From contig JALEFZ010000088.1 in NCBI GenBank assembly GCA_022760475.1, positions 310,001 through 374,000 on the forward strand: a stretch of 64,000 nucleotides of DNA, read 5' to 3'. Source of the DNA: Bacteroidia bacterium. Lineage in GTDB: Bacteria > Bacteroidota > Bacteroidia > J057. Both the position numbers and the translations under genes were made by a program. Each line of letters opens with the position of its first letter. Positions within the stretch are counted from its first letter, which is position 1. Positions 16,461 through 24,339 of the stretch are shown in pieces. The notes below the pieces were generated by a model. That model had not been told where the DNA came from. It ran no database searches and saw only the letters and a list, made by a program, of their open reading frames with translations.

Positions 16461-17315
16461 TTATTGGCAGGTATCGATTCGTTCCAATGACAGTTCTTGA
16501 GAGAAGAAATAGCAATCAGCTCCTGCATTGAGTTTGATCCCGGTACTTGAGCGTTCCAACTTAAAATCCATCCAGTCTTTGGTGGCATTGGCGTCAAACT
16601 CATACTGGTAAAGGTCTTGAGAATTTTTGTAGGACTTAACCTTCAGGATTCCAGTTCGCTTGTCAAACTCATAAATCAGCTTTTGGCTTAGGTCTGCCAA
16701 GGAAGCTTTGTTGTAATCGTACTTTTTGATTTGCTGGGTGAAATCAGGATTTCTAAAGTATTTGGGTTTACCTACCATTTCGGGGATGATGCCCCCACTA
16801 CGAAAGTCGATGCTGTAACTTGCAGCACCAATGACTCCTTTTTTAGGTGAAATGATCCATACCGACCTTTCCCGCCAACTTTTAAAGCCCTTCAGAGACC
16901 TTCGCAGGATATAAAATATTTCACCATCTGTCTCAGGGTCGAACTTCCTGTCCAGTACCAATTGATAGCGGTTGCTGCTAATCTGACTTAGTGTATCCCC
17001 AGGTTTGGCCGAGAAGTCAACCAAAATATTCTTTTGAGAAATGGCTTCATCCTGATCAAGCATATAGATTTTTGTTCCAGTAGAGAGAAGGTATCCATCG
17101 AAGTTTTCTCCTAGCAGGAAATAAGAAAAGGGATAGGCAGTGGCATTCTGAACATTTACTGCTTCCTGAGAAGTAAAAACCCAATTTTCCTGATCAATAA
17201 ATAACGTATCATTGGCCTGGGTAAAAGGTGGATTAGGTGAGTATTCTTCATTACAACTCCAGAGCAATGAAGTCAACAACACAAGCCATAAATAAGGGAC
17301 AGCTTGGCGGAACAT
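16461..17315 (-). CDS. Hypothetical lipoprotein
   Basis: A 284-residue protein from the ATG at 17315. That start gives a clean lipoprotein signal (MFRQAVPYLWLVLLTSLLWSC, lipobox LWSC); an upstream in-frame ATG at 17402 would place the signal internally. The mature part is beta-rich with charged and aromatic alternation (WVFTSQEAVNVQNATAYP, FEFD-like strands, GILKVKSYKNSQDLYQYEFD). I recognise no domain. It is separated from the cargo gene downstream by about 105 bp and reads in the same direction. It is probably attached to a membrane facing the periplasm or surface; function unknown. Confidence 0.75.
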   Translation of the reverse strand: MFRQAVPYLWLVLLTSLLWSCNEEYSPNPPFTQANDTLFIDQENWVFTSQEAVNVQNATAYPFSYFLLGENFDGYLLSTGTKIYMLDQDEAISQKNILVDFSAKPGDTLSQISSNRYQLVLDRKFDPETDGEIFYILRRSLKGFKSWRERSVWIISPKKGVIGAASYSIDFRSGGIIPEMVGKPKYFRNPDFTQQIKKYDYNKASLADLSQKLIYEFDKRTGILKVKSYKNSQDLYQYEFDANATKDWMDFKLERSSTGIKLNAGADCYFFSQELSLERIDTCQ

Positions 17316-17545
17316 AACAAGGATTGATCTATATGTAGAAAATGGACTTGGGTCCATAAAAACAAATATAACTAAATAAAGGCGTTTCCTAAAGTTGGCC
17401 AAAAGCTACTTGAGGAAGGCGACAAAAACAGGCTGGTTGTAGAAATAACGAAATTGATGCTACATATTTGATTAATTTGTCAAAACATAGCTTAAAAGTC
17501 CCAAATCACGAAATGGGGTTTTTATAATTGATTAAATTGGCCTTC

Positions 17546-18253
17546 ATGAGTTCAGAAGAGGTAGTCATCAAACTAGAAAATATTGCCAAAGTGTATCAGA
17601 TGGGCAAAATCAAAATTCATGCCCTAAGAGATATCAGCATTGAAATCAAGAGCAATGAATATGTAGCCATCATGGGGCCATCGGGTTCTGGGAAGTCTAC
17701 ATTGATGAATGTGTTGGGATGTTTGGACTCTCCCACTGGGGGGAGTTATTGGTTGAATGGCACCGATGTTAGCAAGATGAGTGACAGGGAACTTGCCAAT
17801 ATCAGGAACCAGGAAATCGGCTTTGTATTTCAGACGTTTAACCTTCTTCCTAGGTATTCTTCTCTCGAAAATGTAGCCTTACCACTTGTTTATGCAGGTT
17901 TGAGCAAAAAAGACAGGTTGGCACAGGCCAGGGAGATCCTGGGAAGTGTAGGATTAGGAGACCGTGTCTCTCACAAACCCAACGAACTATCGGGTGGACA
18001 GCGTCAGCGTGTGGCCATTGCCCGTGCCCTTGCCAATCGTCCTGCGATCATCCTGGCGGATGAGCCAACTGGAAACCTGGACACCCAGACCTCATACGAA
18101 ATCATGGCCTTGTTTGATGAGTTGCATAAGGCTGGCAATACCATCCTACTGGTGACCCATGAAGAGGACATCGCTCAGTATGCCCAAAGCATTATTAGGC
18201 TAAGGGATGGTTTGGTTGAAAAAATCGAGATTAATCCCGAAAAATCTTACTGA
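17546..18253 (+). CDS. ABC transporter ATP-binding protein (LolD/MacB/FtsE-like)
   Basis: A 235-residue ATPase with Walker [11 protein letters not shown]-loop [12 protein letters not shown], signature [15 protein letters not shown], Walker [13 protein letters not shown] and H-loop VTHE. The combination [10 protein letters not shown] plus [16 protein letters not shown] is typical of the LolD/MacB group, which powers lipoprotein release or substrate extrusion with FtsX-like permeases. No permease gene is adjacent. The ATG at 17546 is preferred to an in-frame TTG at 17528. The 3' end overlaps the convergent aquaporin gene by 7 bp. Confidence 0.92.
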   Translation: MSSEEVVIKLENIAKVYQMGKIKIHALRDISIEIKSNEYVAIMGPSGSGKSTLMNVLGCLDSPTGGSYWLNGTDVSKMSDRELANIRNQEIGFVFQTFNLLPRYSSLENVALPLVYAGLSKKDRLAQAREILGSVGLGDRVSHKPNELSGGQRQRVAIARALANRPAIILADEPTGNLDTQTSYEIMALFDELHKAGNTILLVTHEEDIAQYAQSIIRLRDGLVEKIEINPEKSY

Positions 18254-18936
18254 TCTTTATTCTCCTTCTGCTTTTTGCTTTTCTTTTTAGATCCTTTGAC
18301 GGGGGTTCCAGCAGCCTTTTCTGTGTAAATAAACAAAAAGGTAGCTAGTAAACTTCCTACCATCGGTCCTACTGTGTAGTACCACATAGGCAAGAAATTC
18401 ATGTTGATCAGGTTGGGACCAAACCCCACTGCTGGATTAAAAACGGCTCCTGATATTTCACTCACGGCATAAATTCCTGCGGTTATAATAAGTCCGACAG
18501 CGATTCCGTAGAAAGAGTTGCCCTTTGTCCTTTCACTTACCGCTACATTCAGGACTACCATCATCAAAAGAAATGTGAATAATATCTCAGCCAGTAGGAT
18601 TTGAAATATATCGGCACTTCCTGCTGCTTCAAGGATAAATGTATAATCCTGGTCCTGGATCATGATTCCTGCTGCCAGGGCTCCCAAAGCTGAGCCTAGT
18701 AGTTGGGCGAGGAGATAAATCAATGAATCCTGCCATGTGATTTTCCCTAGAATCAGGATAGAAAGGGTAACAGCGGGATTGTAGTGGGCACCGGAAATAT
18801 GGTATCCCATGTACACCAGGGCAGTAAGGCCAAAACCTATGGCCAGGGGAAATAGGGAGGAACCAGAGCCTACAGATAGACCAATCAATGCCACAAGAAA
18901 AAATGTCCCAAGAAATTCAGTCAGGTACTTAGACAT
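18247..18936 (-). CDS. MIP-family channel (aquaporin)
   Basis: A 229-residue membrane protein with six helices and both half-helix motifs of the family, HYNPAVTLS (first NPA) and [10 protein letters not shown] (second NPA). The segment before the first [15 protein letters not shown], is the usual aquaporin form. It ends in a lysine-rich cytoplasmic tail. The family conducts water or small neutral solutes such as glycerol; which one cannot be decided here. It is convergent with the ABC ATPase gene, and their coding ends overlap by 7 bp. Confidence 0.92.
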   Translation of the reverse strand: MSKYLTEFLGTFFLVALIGLSVGSGSSLFPLAIGFGLTALVYMGYHISGAHYNPAVTLSILILGKITWQDSLIYLLAQLLGSALGALAAGIMIQDQDYTFILEAAGSADIFQILLAEILFTFLLMMVVLNVAVSERTKGNSFYGIAVGLIITAGIYAVSEISGAVFNPAVGFGPNLINMNFLPMWYYTVGPMVGSLLATFLFIYTEKAAGTPVKGSKKKSKKQKENKDQ

Positions 18937-19020
18937 AAGAAAAAAATTGTTCGAGTAGCCAAAGATAGCTTTAATGTTTTAGTGATGCGAAAATTGTAGG
19001 CAGGTAACAGATAATTTGGT

Positions 19021-19028
19021 TAACTTTG
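19021..19028 (+). promoter_or_regulatory. Candidate -7 promoter element for ABC-F gene
   Basis: TAACTTTG matches TAnnTTTG and lies 42 bp upstream of the preferred start at 19071. A TTG at 18994-18996 is a possible, slightly distant -33 element. Confidence 0.4.
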
Positions 19029-19070
19029 TTCCAAAATCAGTATAGAATAGCACAAATACGTGGGCAATTT

Positions 19071-20693
19071 ATGATAGGTGTTTCTAATGTTTCTCTTCGA
19101 TTTGGCAAGCGAATTTTGTTTGATGAGGTAAATATCAAATTTACCCCAGGCAATTGTTATGGAGTGATTGGGGCTAACGGAGCAGGAAAATCTACCTTCC
19201 TGAAAATCCTTTCCGGCGAAGTTGAGCCTAATACCGGTGGTATCAACATGACTCCTGGTGAGCGCATGTCTGTCTTAAAGCAGAACCACTACGAGTTTGA
19301 TGAAAGTGAAGTCCTTGAAACTGTATTAATGGGGAATCAGACCCTGTACAAGCTCAAAAAGGACATTGACGAGATTTATGCCAAGCCTGATTTTTCTGAA
19401 GAGGATGGGGTAAAAGCGGCTGAGATGAGTGCTGAATTCGAAGATTTGGGAGGATGGAATGCAGAAGCTGAAGCGGCAACCCTGCTTTCTAACCTTGGAA
19501 TTTCTGAGGATTACCACTTCCGCCTCATGAGTTCTCTTACAGGTAATCAAAAGGTACGTGTTCTTTTGGCTCAGGCACTATTTGGTAATCCTGACATCCT
19601 CTTGCTGGATGAGCCTACCAACGACCTAGACATCGAGACCATCACATGGCTGGAAGATTTTCTAGCCGACTTTAAGAATACAGTGATTGTTGTATCACAC
19701 GACAGGCACTTCCTTGATACGGTATGTACGCACGTAGCTGACATTGACTATGGCAAAATAAACCTGCATACCGGGAACTATTCGTTCTGGTACCAGGCAA
19801 GCCAATTGGCATTGCGCCAGCGTACTGACCGTAACAAGAAGTTGGAGGAGAGAAAGAAGGAACTTCAGGACTTCATTGCTCGATTTAGTGCCAACGCAGC
19901 GAAATCCAAGCAGGCAACCGCACGTAAAAAGATGCTTGCCAAGCTGAATATTGAAGATATTCGTCCTTCAAACAGGAAGTATCCTCATATCTTCTTCGAA
20001 CAGTCCAGAGAAGCTGGTAATCAGGTTCTAGAGGTGAAAGATCTTTCCGCTACCCTGGAAGGACAGCACCTGTTCAAAAACGTTTCCTTTGAAATCATGA
20101 AAGGAGACAAAATTGCCGTCTTCTCCCGAAACAGCCTGGCAGTATCTAGGCTATTTGACCAGATCATGGGTGAAGAAGCCCTTGAAAGCGGCGAAGTCAG
20201 GTTCGGTGTAACCATTACGCCAGCCTATTTGCCATTGGAGAACTCAGAGTTTTTCCAAAAGGAGTTGAATCTGGTAGAGTGGCTATGGCAATATTCTGAC
20301 AATACAGAAGAAGACTTTATCCGTGGATTCCTGGGTAAAATGCTTTTTTCAGGTGAAGAGGTAATGAAAAGTACCAAGGTGCTTTCTGGGGGAGAGAAAA
20401 TGCGATGCATGATTTCACGTATGATGCTTCAGCAGCCCAACTTCGTGATCCTGGATGAGCCTACCAACCACCTTGACCTCGAGTCTATTCAGGCTTTCAA
20501 CAACAGCCTTGTGGATTATTCGGGCATGGTGATGCTGCATTCTTCCGACCAGGAATTCATGAACTCTGTTGCCAATCGTGTGATCGAGGTTACACCTAAT
20601 GGCATCATAGACAGGTATTTGCATTTCGAAGAGTATCTTCAGAATGAAGACATCAAGGAAATGAGAGAAAGGATGTACAGCGTTACTGCTTAA
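19071..20693 (+). CDS. ABC-F family ATPase (YbiT-like)
   Basis: A 540-residue soluble protein with two nucleotide-binding domains and the ABC-F linker (about 240-300, rich in K/R/E, RKKELQDFIARFSANAAKSKQATARKK). Domain 1 has Walker A GANGAGKST (34-42) and Walker B ILLLDEPTNDLD, but its signature reads LTGNQ (156-160). Domain 2 has signature LSGGE (438-442) and Walker B FVILDEPTNHLD, but its P-loop position reads FSRNSLAVSR (351-360) with no GxxGxGK. ABC-F proteins act on ribosomes in translation regulation or rescue. The ATG at 19071 fits homologues better than one at 19026. One of the two ATP sites therefore looks inactive. Confidence 0.92.
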   Translation: MIGVSNVSLRFGKRILFDEVNIKFTPGNCYGVIGANGAGKSTFLKILSGEVEPNTGGINMTPGERMSVLKQNHYEFDESEVLETVLMGNQTLYKLKKDIDEIYAKPDFSEEDGVKAAEMSAEFEDLGGWNAEAEAATLLSNLGISEDYHFRLMSSLTGNQKVRVLLAQALFGNPDILLLDEPTNDLDIETITWLEDFLADFKNTVIVVSHDRHFLDTVCTHVADIDYGKINLHTGNYSFWYQASQLALRQRTDRNKKLEERKKELQDFIARFSANAAKSKQATARKKMLAKLNIEDIRPSNRKYPHIFFEQSREAGNQVLEVKDLSATLEGQHLFKNVSFEIMKGDKIAVFSRNSLAVSRLFDQIMGEEALESGEVRFGVTITPAYLPLENSEFFQKELNLVEWLWQYSDNTEEDFIRGFLGKMLFSGEEVMKSTKVLSGGEKMRCMISRMMLQQPNFVILDEPTNHLDLESIQAFNNSLVDYSGMVMLHSSDQEFMNSVANRVIEVTPNGIIDRYLHFEEYLQNEDIKEMRERMYSVTA

Positions 20694-20713
20694 GTTTCAT
20701 CTAATAGAATATA

Positions 20714-20754
20714 TAACTCCGATAGGTCGTGTGGCTTATCGGAGTTAATTTTTT
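20714..20754. terminator. Terminator between convergent ABC-F and DUF6090 genes
   Basis: TAACTCCGATA pairs with TATCGGAGTTA around a 12-base loop, followed by TTTTTT on the plus strand, 20 bp after the ABC-F stop. It overlaps the end of the minus-strand gene. Confidence 0.8.
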
Positions 20755-21485
20755 CGAAGAATATTTAACTCTAGCTGGATGCTATCAGCCAGATCCAGGG
20801 CTTGTTGCCGGATAGGGTAGTAGTTTCTCCTTAGCAATCCCATTTTCCAATCCCATCCCTGCCTGATCTTGAATAGCAATTGGCTATCATTGAGGAGCAT
20901 TTGGTAATCCTGGGGCTTGATTTCCATGCCATTGCTTCCATATGACAGGTATTTTGATATATCTTCCTGAAGCAGTTTGAAATGGTCAAAGTATTGGCGA
21001 GAATTTTCTCCTTCTGACAAATGACGGTAATCGAATTCGTACAACCTGCTGATTTGATCACGCAAACTCTCATTTGTAATGATAGACAGGCCGTTGGATT
21101 TTGCCTCTTCAAAGTGGGATTGATGTAGAACCAAACTCCAATCGGCATTACCACTTAGGTAAAGGCTATTCACAATTTCCATTGTTACGGGCTGCTTGTC
21201 AATCAAAGAGTTGATGAGGATGCTATCCCTTAGAATGAATCTTTCATAGGCCCTGATGTTGAAATTCATGTCAATGGTATCCTGATGAATGTCAGTATAG
21301 ATTCCTTCCAGGATTTCTATTTCTACCAGTCTCTTTTTTCTGTCTTCATTCCAATTGTTGATTTGCAGGGCAATCAGGATTCCAATTACAACTAGCAAAA
21401 TTTCTCCAACTGCATAGAGTAGGTAATTGAGGAGTTTGCTGCTTGATATGTGCTTTTGCCGGATTTGCCTGAAAAATCTTCTCAT
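20745..21485 (-). CDS. DUF6090-type membrane protein
   Basis: A 246-residue protein with the start pattern of this Bacteroidota family: MRRFFRQIRQKHISSSKLLNY, then LYAVGEILLVVIGILIALQINNWNEDRKKR. This gives one transmembrane helix at about 25-45 followed by a soluble, mostly helical domain of about 200 residues. Function is unknown. It lies 46 bp downstream of the M23 peptidase gene on the same strand and may be at the end of that operon, but such genes are often scattered singly. Confidence 0.85.
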   Translation of the reverse strand: MRRFFRQIRQKHISSSKLLNYLLYAVGEILLVVIGILIALQINNWNEDRKKRLVEIEILEGIYTDIHQDTIDMNFNIRAYERFILRDSILINSLIDKQPVTMEIVNSLYLSGNADWSLVLHQSHFEEAKSNGLSIITNESLRDQISRLYEFDYRHLSEGENSRQYFDHFKLLQEDISKYLSYGSNGMEIKPQDYQMLLNDSQLLFKIRQGWDWKMGLLRRNYYPIRQQALDLADSIQLELNILRKN

Positions 21486-21531
21486 GGTGAATAGGGTTTT
21501 CCTTAAAAAATGCAGCTGGCTTTTATCAGGT

Positions 21532-22167
21532 TTAATTCTCCTTTATGAAGGTGGTTGGATTCAGGTAGCCCTTGCTTTGGGCGCTATAACCGCCTCCCAA
21601 AGGCAGTTCGATGCTGTCCCTGATTTCCAGGTGCAAGTGGGCTAAGTACTGCCCGCCAGCAGTGCCAATGGTGCCGATTTGCCTTCCTTTCTTTATCCAT
21701 TGACCTTTCTTTACAAGCATGGAATCTGCATGGGCGTAAAGTGAAATGATGAATTTGGGAGAAGACCGAGTCGTATCCATGCAGTGTAATAGCCAGATCA
21801 CATGGCCCCAGCCTCCCTGATAGTCCCTTGCTTCTTTGACATAGCCATTTCCAATGGCATATATTGGGTCTCCAAGGTCGGTATTGCCTCCTGTTACGGC
21901 ATTCCAGTCATCTCCAAGATGGAAATTTTGGCCAAATGGCTGGGCGTTGTAATAGTTTTTGGCATTGGGCTTACCTACTGGGTAATCAAATCCATCAGCC
22001 AGATATGCTGGATGATTAAGGAATAACTTTAATAAAGAATCCTTTAATCCCAGCGCAGATTTTTGGTAGCCGGTTTGTGAAACTACTTGAGCTTTTGAAC
22101 CTTCCTTGTTTTGGCAGGAACAGAGCAAGAGGACAAAAACAATTCCCAGGATAAAATGCTGTCTCAT
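21532..22167 (-). CDS. M23-family metallopeptidase lipoprotein
   Basis: A 211-residue protein with a lipoprotein signal (MRQHFILGIVFVLLLCSC). The LytM/M23 core is present: HLGDDW (HxGxD, first zinc ligands), a GDPIYAIGNGYVKEA strand, YAHADSM, and HLHLEIRD (HxH). Family members cut peptide cross-links in peptidoglycan or act as activators of such enzymes. All catalytic positions appear intact. It starts 9 bp after the stop of the metal-permease gene, so it is probably co-transcribed with the metal transporter, and its own zinc requirement makes that coupling notable. Confidence 0.9.
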   Translation of the reverse strand: MRQHFILGIVFVLLLCSCQNKEGSKAQVVSQTGYQKSALGLKDSLLKLFLNHPAYLADGFDYPVGKPNAKNYYNAQPFGQNFHLGDDWNAVTGGNTDLGDPIYAIGNGYVKEARDYQGGWGHVIWLLHCMDTTRSSPKFIISLYAHADSMLVKKGQWIKKGRQIGTIGTAGGQYLAHLHLEIRDSIELPLGGGYSAQSKGYLNPTTFIKEN

Positions 22168-22176
22168 GTGCTATGT

Positions 22177-23469
22177 TTATTCCTTATACGGAATGGGAGA
22201 GGCATGGGGGTCTTTTTCTGCCCCTTCCAATACTTTTGCCAATTCTGCCTCAATCTCAGGTGTGATGACATGTTCTATGGCCTCCGCGTCCTCATGCACA
22301 TGGTCTGCGGGTAAGTTCATATGGGTGGTCAGGTAAAGCTCCCACATTCTATGAATCCTGATAATCCTTTCACCTTCCTCCTTTCCCTCAGGGCTAAGGG
22401 CAAATTTTTGTTCTTTTCTTATGAGTGATCCTTCAAGCACCAGCTTCTTTGATCCCCTTCTTAGTTGGGGAAGGGGAATGAATCTTCTTTCCTGCATCTG
22501 ATCTACGCTACGAAATGCTTCAAAATTCTGATCAGCTTCACCCAGGTGCCACAATACCTTGAGGATGTTCTCTTTTAGCATCTTTTCTTTGTGGAATCGC
22601 TGGTTCAAATACCTCGCAAGCAAGCCTTTTTTGCGACCTAAAAAAATAGAACCAAGTGCAAATACCGAAAGGATGCTGACAATCCATGGCCCTGTTGGCA
22701 TACGGGGAACGGTGTAGGATATATAGGTTCCAATTAATCCTGCCAGGATGGCAAATACAGTTGACAGTACGAGCATCCATGATAGTGAATTGGTCCAATA
22801 GCGAGCTGCTGCGGCTGGTGCAATCAACAAGGCAGCCATAAGCACTACGCCTACAGCCTGGATTCCAAGTGCAATGGCACTTACGGTCAGTATAGAAAGC
22901 AAAACTTCAAGTCGCCTTACTGGTAATCCCTTTGCGAGGGCATAATCTTTATCGAAAACTACCAGTTTGAAGGGCTGATAGAAGAGAAATACAATGGTGA
23001 TTAGAACAAAACTGAAGATGGCAAAGGTGATCGCATCGTCTCTGACCAAGGCGGCGGCCTTTCCGAAGAGAAACTTATCCAAGCCTGCTTGTGCGGCATT
23101 TCCACTTTGCTGAATGGCTGTTAGCAAAACAATTCCAAGTCCATAAAAAACGGACAATACAAGGCCCAGAGCTGCATCTCCCTTCAACTTGGTCTTGTCA
23201 GAGAGGTAATTGATGGCCAGGAGTCCTAACCAACCGCTGATGGTAGCACCTATGAGAAGTATCATCGGATTTTTGGTCTGGGCTATGATGAAAGCCAGGC
23301 AGACCCCTGGCAAGATGGCGTGAGATACTGCATCTCCGATAAGGGCTTGCTTTCGCAACAAGGTAAAGGTGCCAACAATAGCTGCTGCTGCCGTTATACA
23401 AATGATCCCCCCTACTACCCAGGCTACATTGGGATCCCGCAACATGAAAAAGTCGATGAAATTTTCCAT
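22177..23469 (-). CDS. Metal ABC permease fused to a DtxR-like regulatory domain
   Basis: A 430-residue fusion. Residues 1-285 form a ZnuB/TroC/MntB-type permease with about eight or nine helices (LLRKQALIGDAVSHAILPGV, LFGKAAALVRDDA, GIQAVGVVLMAALLIAPAAAARYW). Residues ~295-430 resemble the DtxR family: a winged-helix-like part (LKENILKVLWHLGEAD ... LEGSLIRKEQKFALSPEGKEEG) and a metal-binding/dimerisation part (RIHRMWELYL with His373, EAIEH at 396-400 giving ExxEH, DPHASPIP). There is no C-terminal SH3 domain. The permease moves Zn2+/Mn2+ with the ATPase encoded just upstream, whose stop codon overlaps this start by one base. The attached domain may sense cytoplasmic metal and gate transport; this is inference. 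Confidence 0.9.
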   Translation of the reverse strand: MENFIDFFMLRDPNVAWVVGGIICITAAAAIVGTFTLLRKQALIGDAVSHAILPGVCLAFIIAQTKNPMILLIGATISGWLGLLAINYLSDKTKLKGDAALGLVLSVFYGLGIVLLTAIQQSGNAAQAGLDKFLFGKAAALVRDDAITFAIFSFVLITIVFLFYQPFKLVVFDKDYALAKGLPVRRLEVLLSILTVSAIALGIQAVGVVLMAALLIAPAAAARYWTNSLSWMLVLSTVFAILAGLIGTYISYTVPRMPTGPWIVSILSVFALGSIFLGRKKGLLARYLNQRFHKEKMLKENILKVLWHLGEADQNFEAFRSVDQMQERRFIPLPQLRRGSKKLVLEGSLIRKEQKFALSPEGKEEGERIIRIHRMWELYLTTHMNLPADHVHEDAEAIEHVITPEIEAELAKVLEGAEKDPHASPIPYKE

Positions 23470-24257
23470 TACTTTTCTCGGATTGGATGTCCCTGTTTTT
23501 CAATGATTTCCACTACCCTGGATAGGATATTCAGTTTGCCACCATAAGTTTTTTGAAGCATGTCTTCTGTGAATACTTCTTCTGTGGGTCCTGAGGCAAT
23601 CAAACGGGTATTCATGAGTAGGAGCCAGTCAAAATAGTCTTTCACAGATTGCAGGTCATGATGAACAACCAAAATGGTTTTGCCATTGGCATTCATTTCT
23701 TTGAGCAAGCTCATGATGGAATTTTCCGTAGCGGCATCTACTCCTGCAAAGGGCTCATCCAGGAGATACATATCTGCTTCCTGGGCAAGTGCCCTGGCTA
23801 TAAAGACACGCTGCTGCTGTCCTCCGGATAACTGAGAAATCTGTCTTTTGACAAAGGGTTCCAATTGAACTTTTTTGATGGCCTCCATGGCAATTTCCTT
23901 GTCAGCCTTGCTTACCCTTCGGAAAAGATTATTTGCCTTGTATCTCCCCATCAATACCGCATCAAAAACATTCACTGGGAAGTCCCAGTCTACAGAATTT
24001 CGTTGTGGAACGTATGCGATTCGCTGGCGGACTTCATCTATTTCCTTTCCATAGACATGGGCATAGCCCGAACTCGGCTTTACAAGGCCCATAAGGGCTT
24101 TGAGCATGGTAGATTTTCCTGATCCATTAGGCCCTACAACACCTATAAGGTGATTTTCCGGAATTGTATAGTCTACATTCCAAAGTGCGGGTTTGCTTTC
24201 GTACACAACTGTCAGGTTGTGTAGTTCGAGTACGGGGTCCGGGACCTGCTTGATCAT
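23469..24257 (-). CDS. Metal ABC transporter ATP-binding protein (ZnuC/TroB/MntA-like)
   Basis: A 262-residue ATPase with Walker A GPNGSGKST, Q-loop VPQRNSVDWDFPV, signature LSGGQQQRVFIARAL, Walker B MYLLDEPFAGVD and H-loop VHHDL. The run RNSVDWDFPVNVFDAVLMGRY is characteristic of Zn/Mn-import ATPases. It is the first gene of a minus-strand operon with the permease fusion and the M23 peptidase. A DtxR-like operator and a TAnnTTTG promoter lie directly upstream. The cognate binding lipoprotein is probably the one at 2597-3508. Confidence 0.93.
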   Translation of the reverse strand: MIKQVPDPVLELHNLTVVYESKPALWNVDYTIPENHLIGVVGPNGSGKSTMLKALMGLVKPSSGYAHVYGKEIDEVRQRIAYVPQRNSVDWDFPVNVFDAVLMGRYKANNLFRRVSKADKEIAMEAIKKVQLEPFVKRQISQLSGGQQQRVFIARALAQEADMYLLDEPFAGVDAATENSIMSLLKEMNANGKTILVVHHDLQSVKDYFDWLLLMNTRLIASGPTEEVFTEDMLQKTYGGKLNILSRVVEIIEKQGHPIREK

Positions 24258-24266
24258 GTTGAACTA

Positions 24267-24289
24267 ATTTTTACCCTTGTCTAAAAAAT
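24267..24289. promoter_or_regulatory. DtxR-type operator upstream of metal ABC ATPase operon
   Basis: Read on the minus strand, the element is ATTTTTTAGACAAGG followed by GTAAAAAT. Over 21 positions it matches the operator at 2514-2539 except for three (TTTTTAGA, two variable bases, AGG, one variable base, TAAAAAT). It sits between the promoter (24297-24304) and the start codon (24257), where a bound repressor would block initiation or early elongation. Confidence 0.7.
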
Positions 24290-24296
24290 AATTACG

Positions 24297-24304
24297 CAAA
24301 GGTA
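24297..24304 (-). promoter_or_regulatory. -7 promoter element for metal ABC operon
   Basis: On the minus strand the bases read TACCTTTG, a full match to TAnnTTTG and identical to the element before the metal-binding lipoprotein gene (2572-2579). It lies 39 bp upstream of the start codon, with the operator in between. Confidence 0.5.
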
Positions 24305-24339
24305 TAAAAAAAGTTGATCGCTTGGTAATGAGGATGGTA

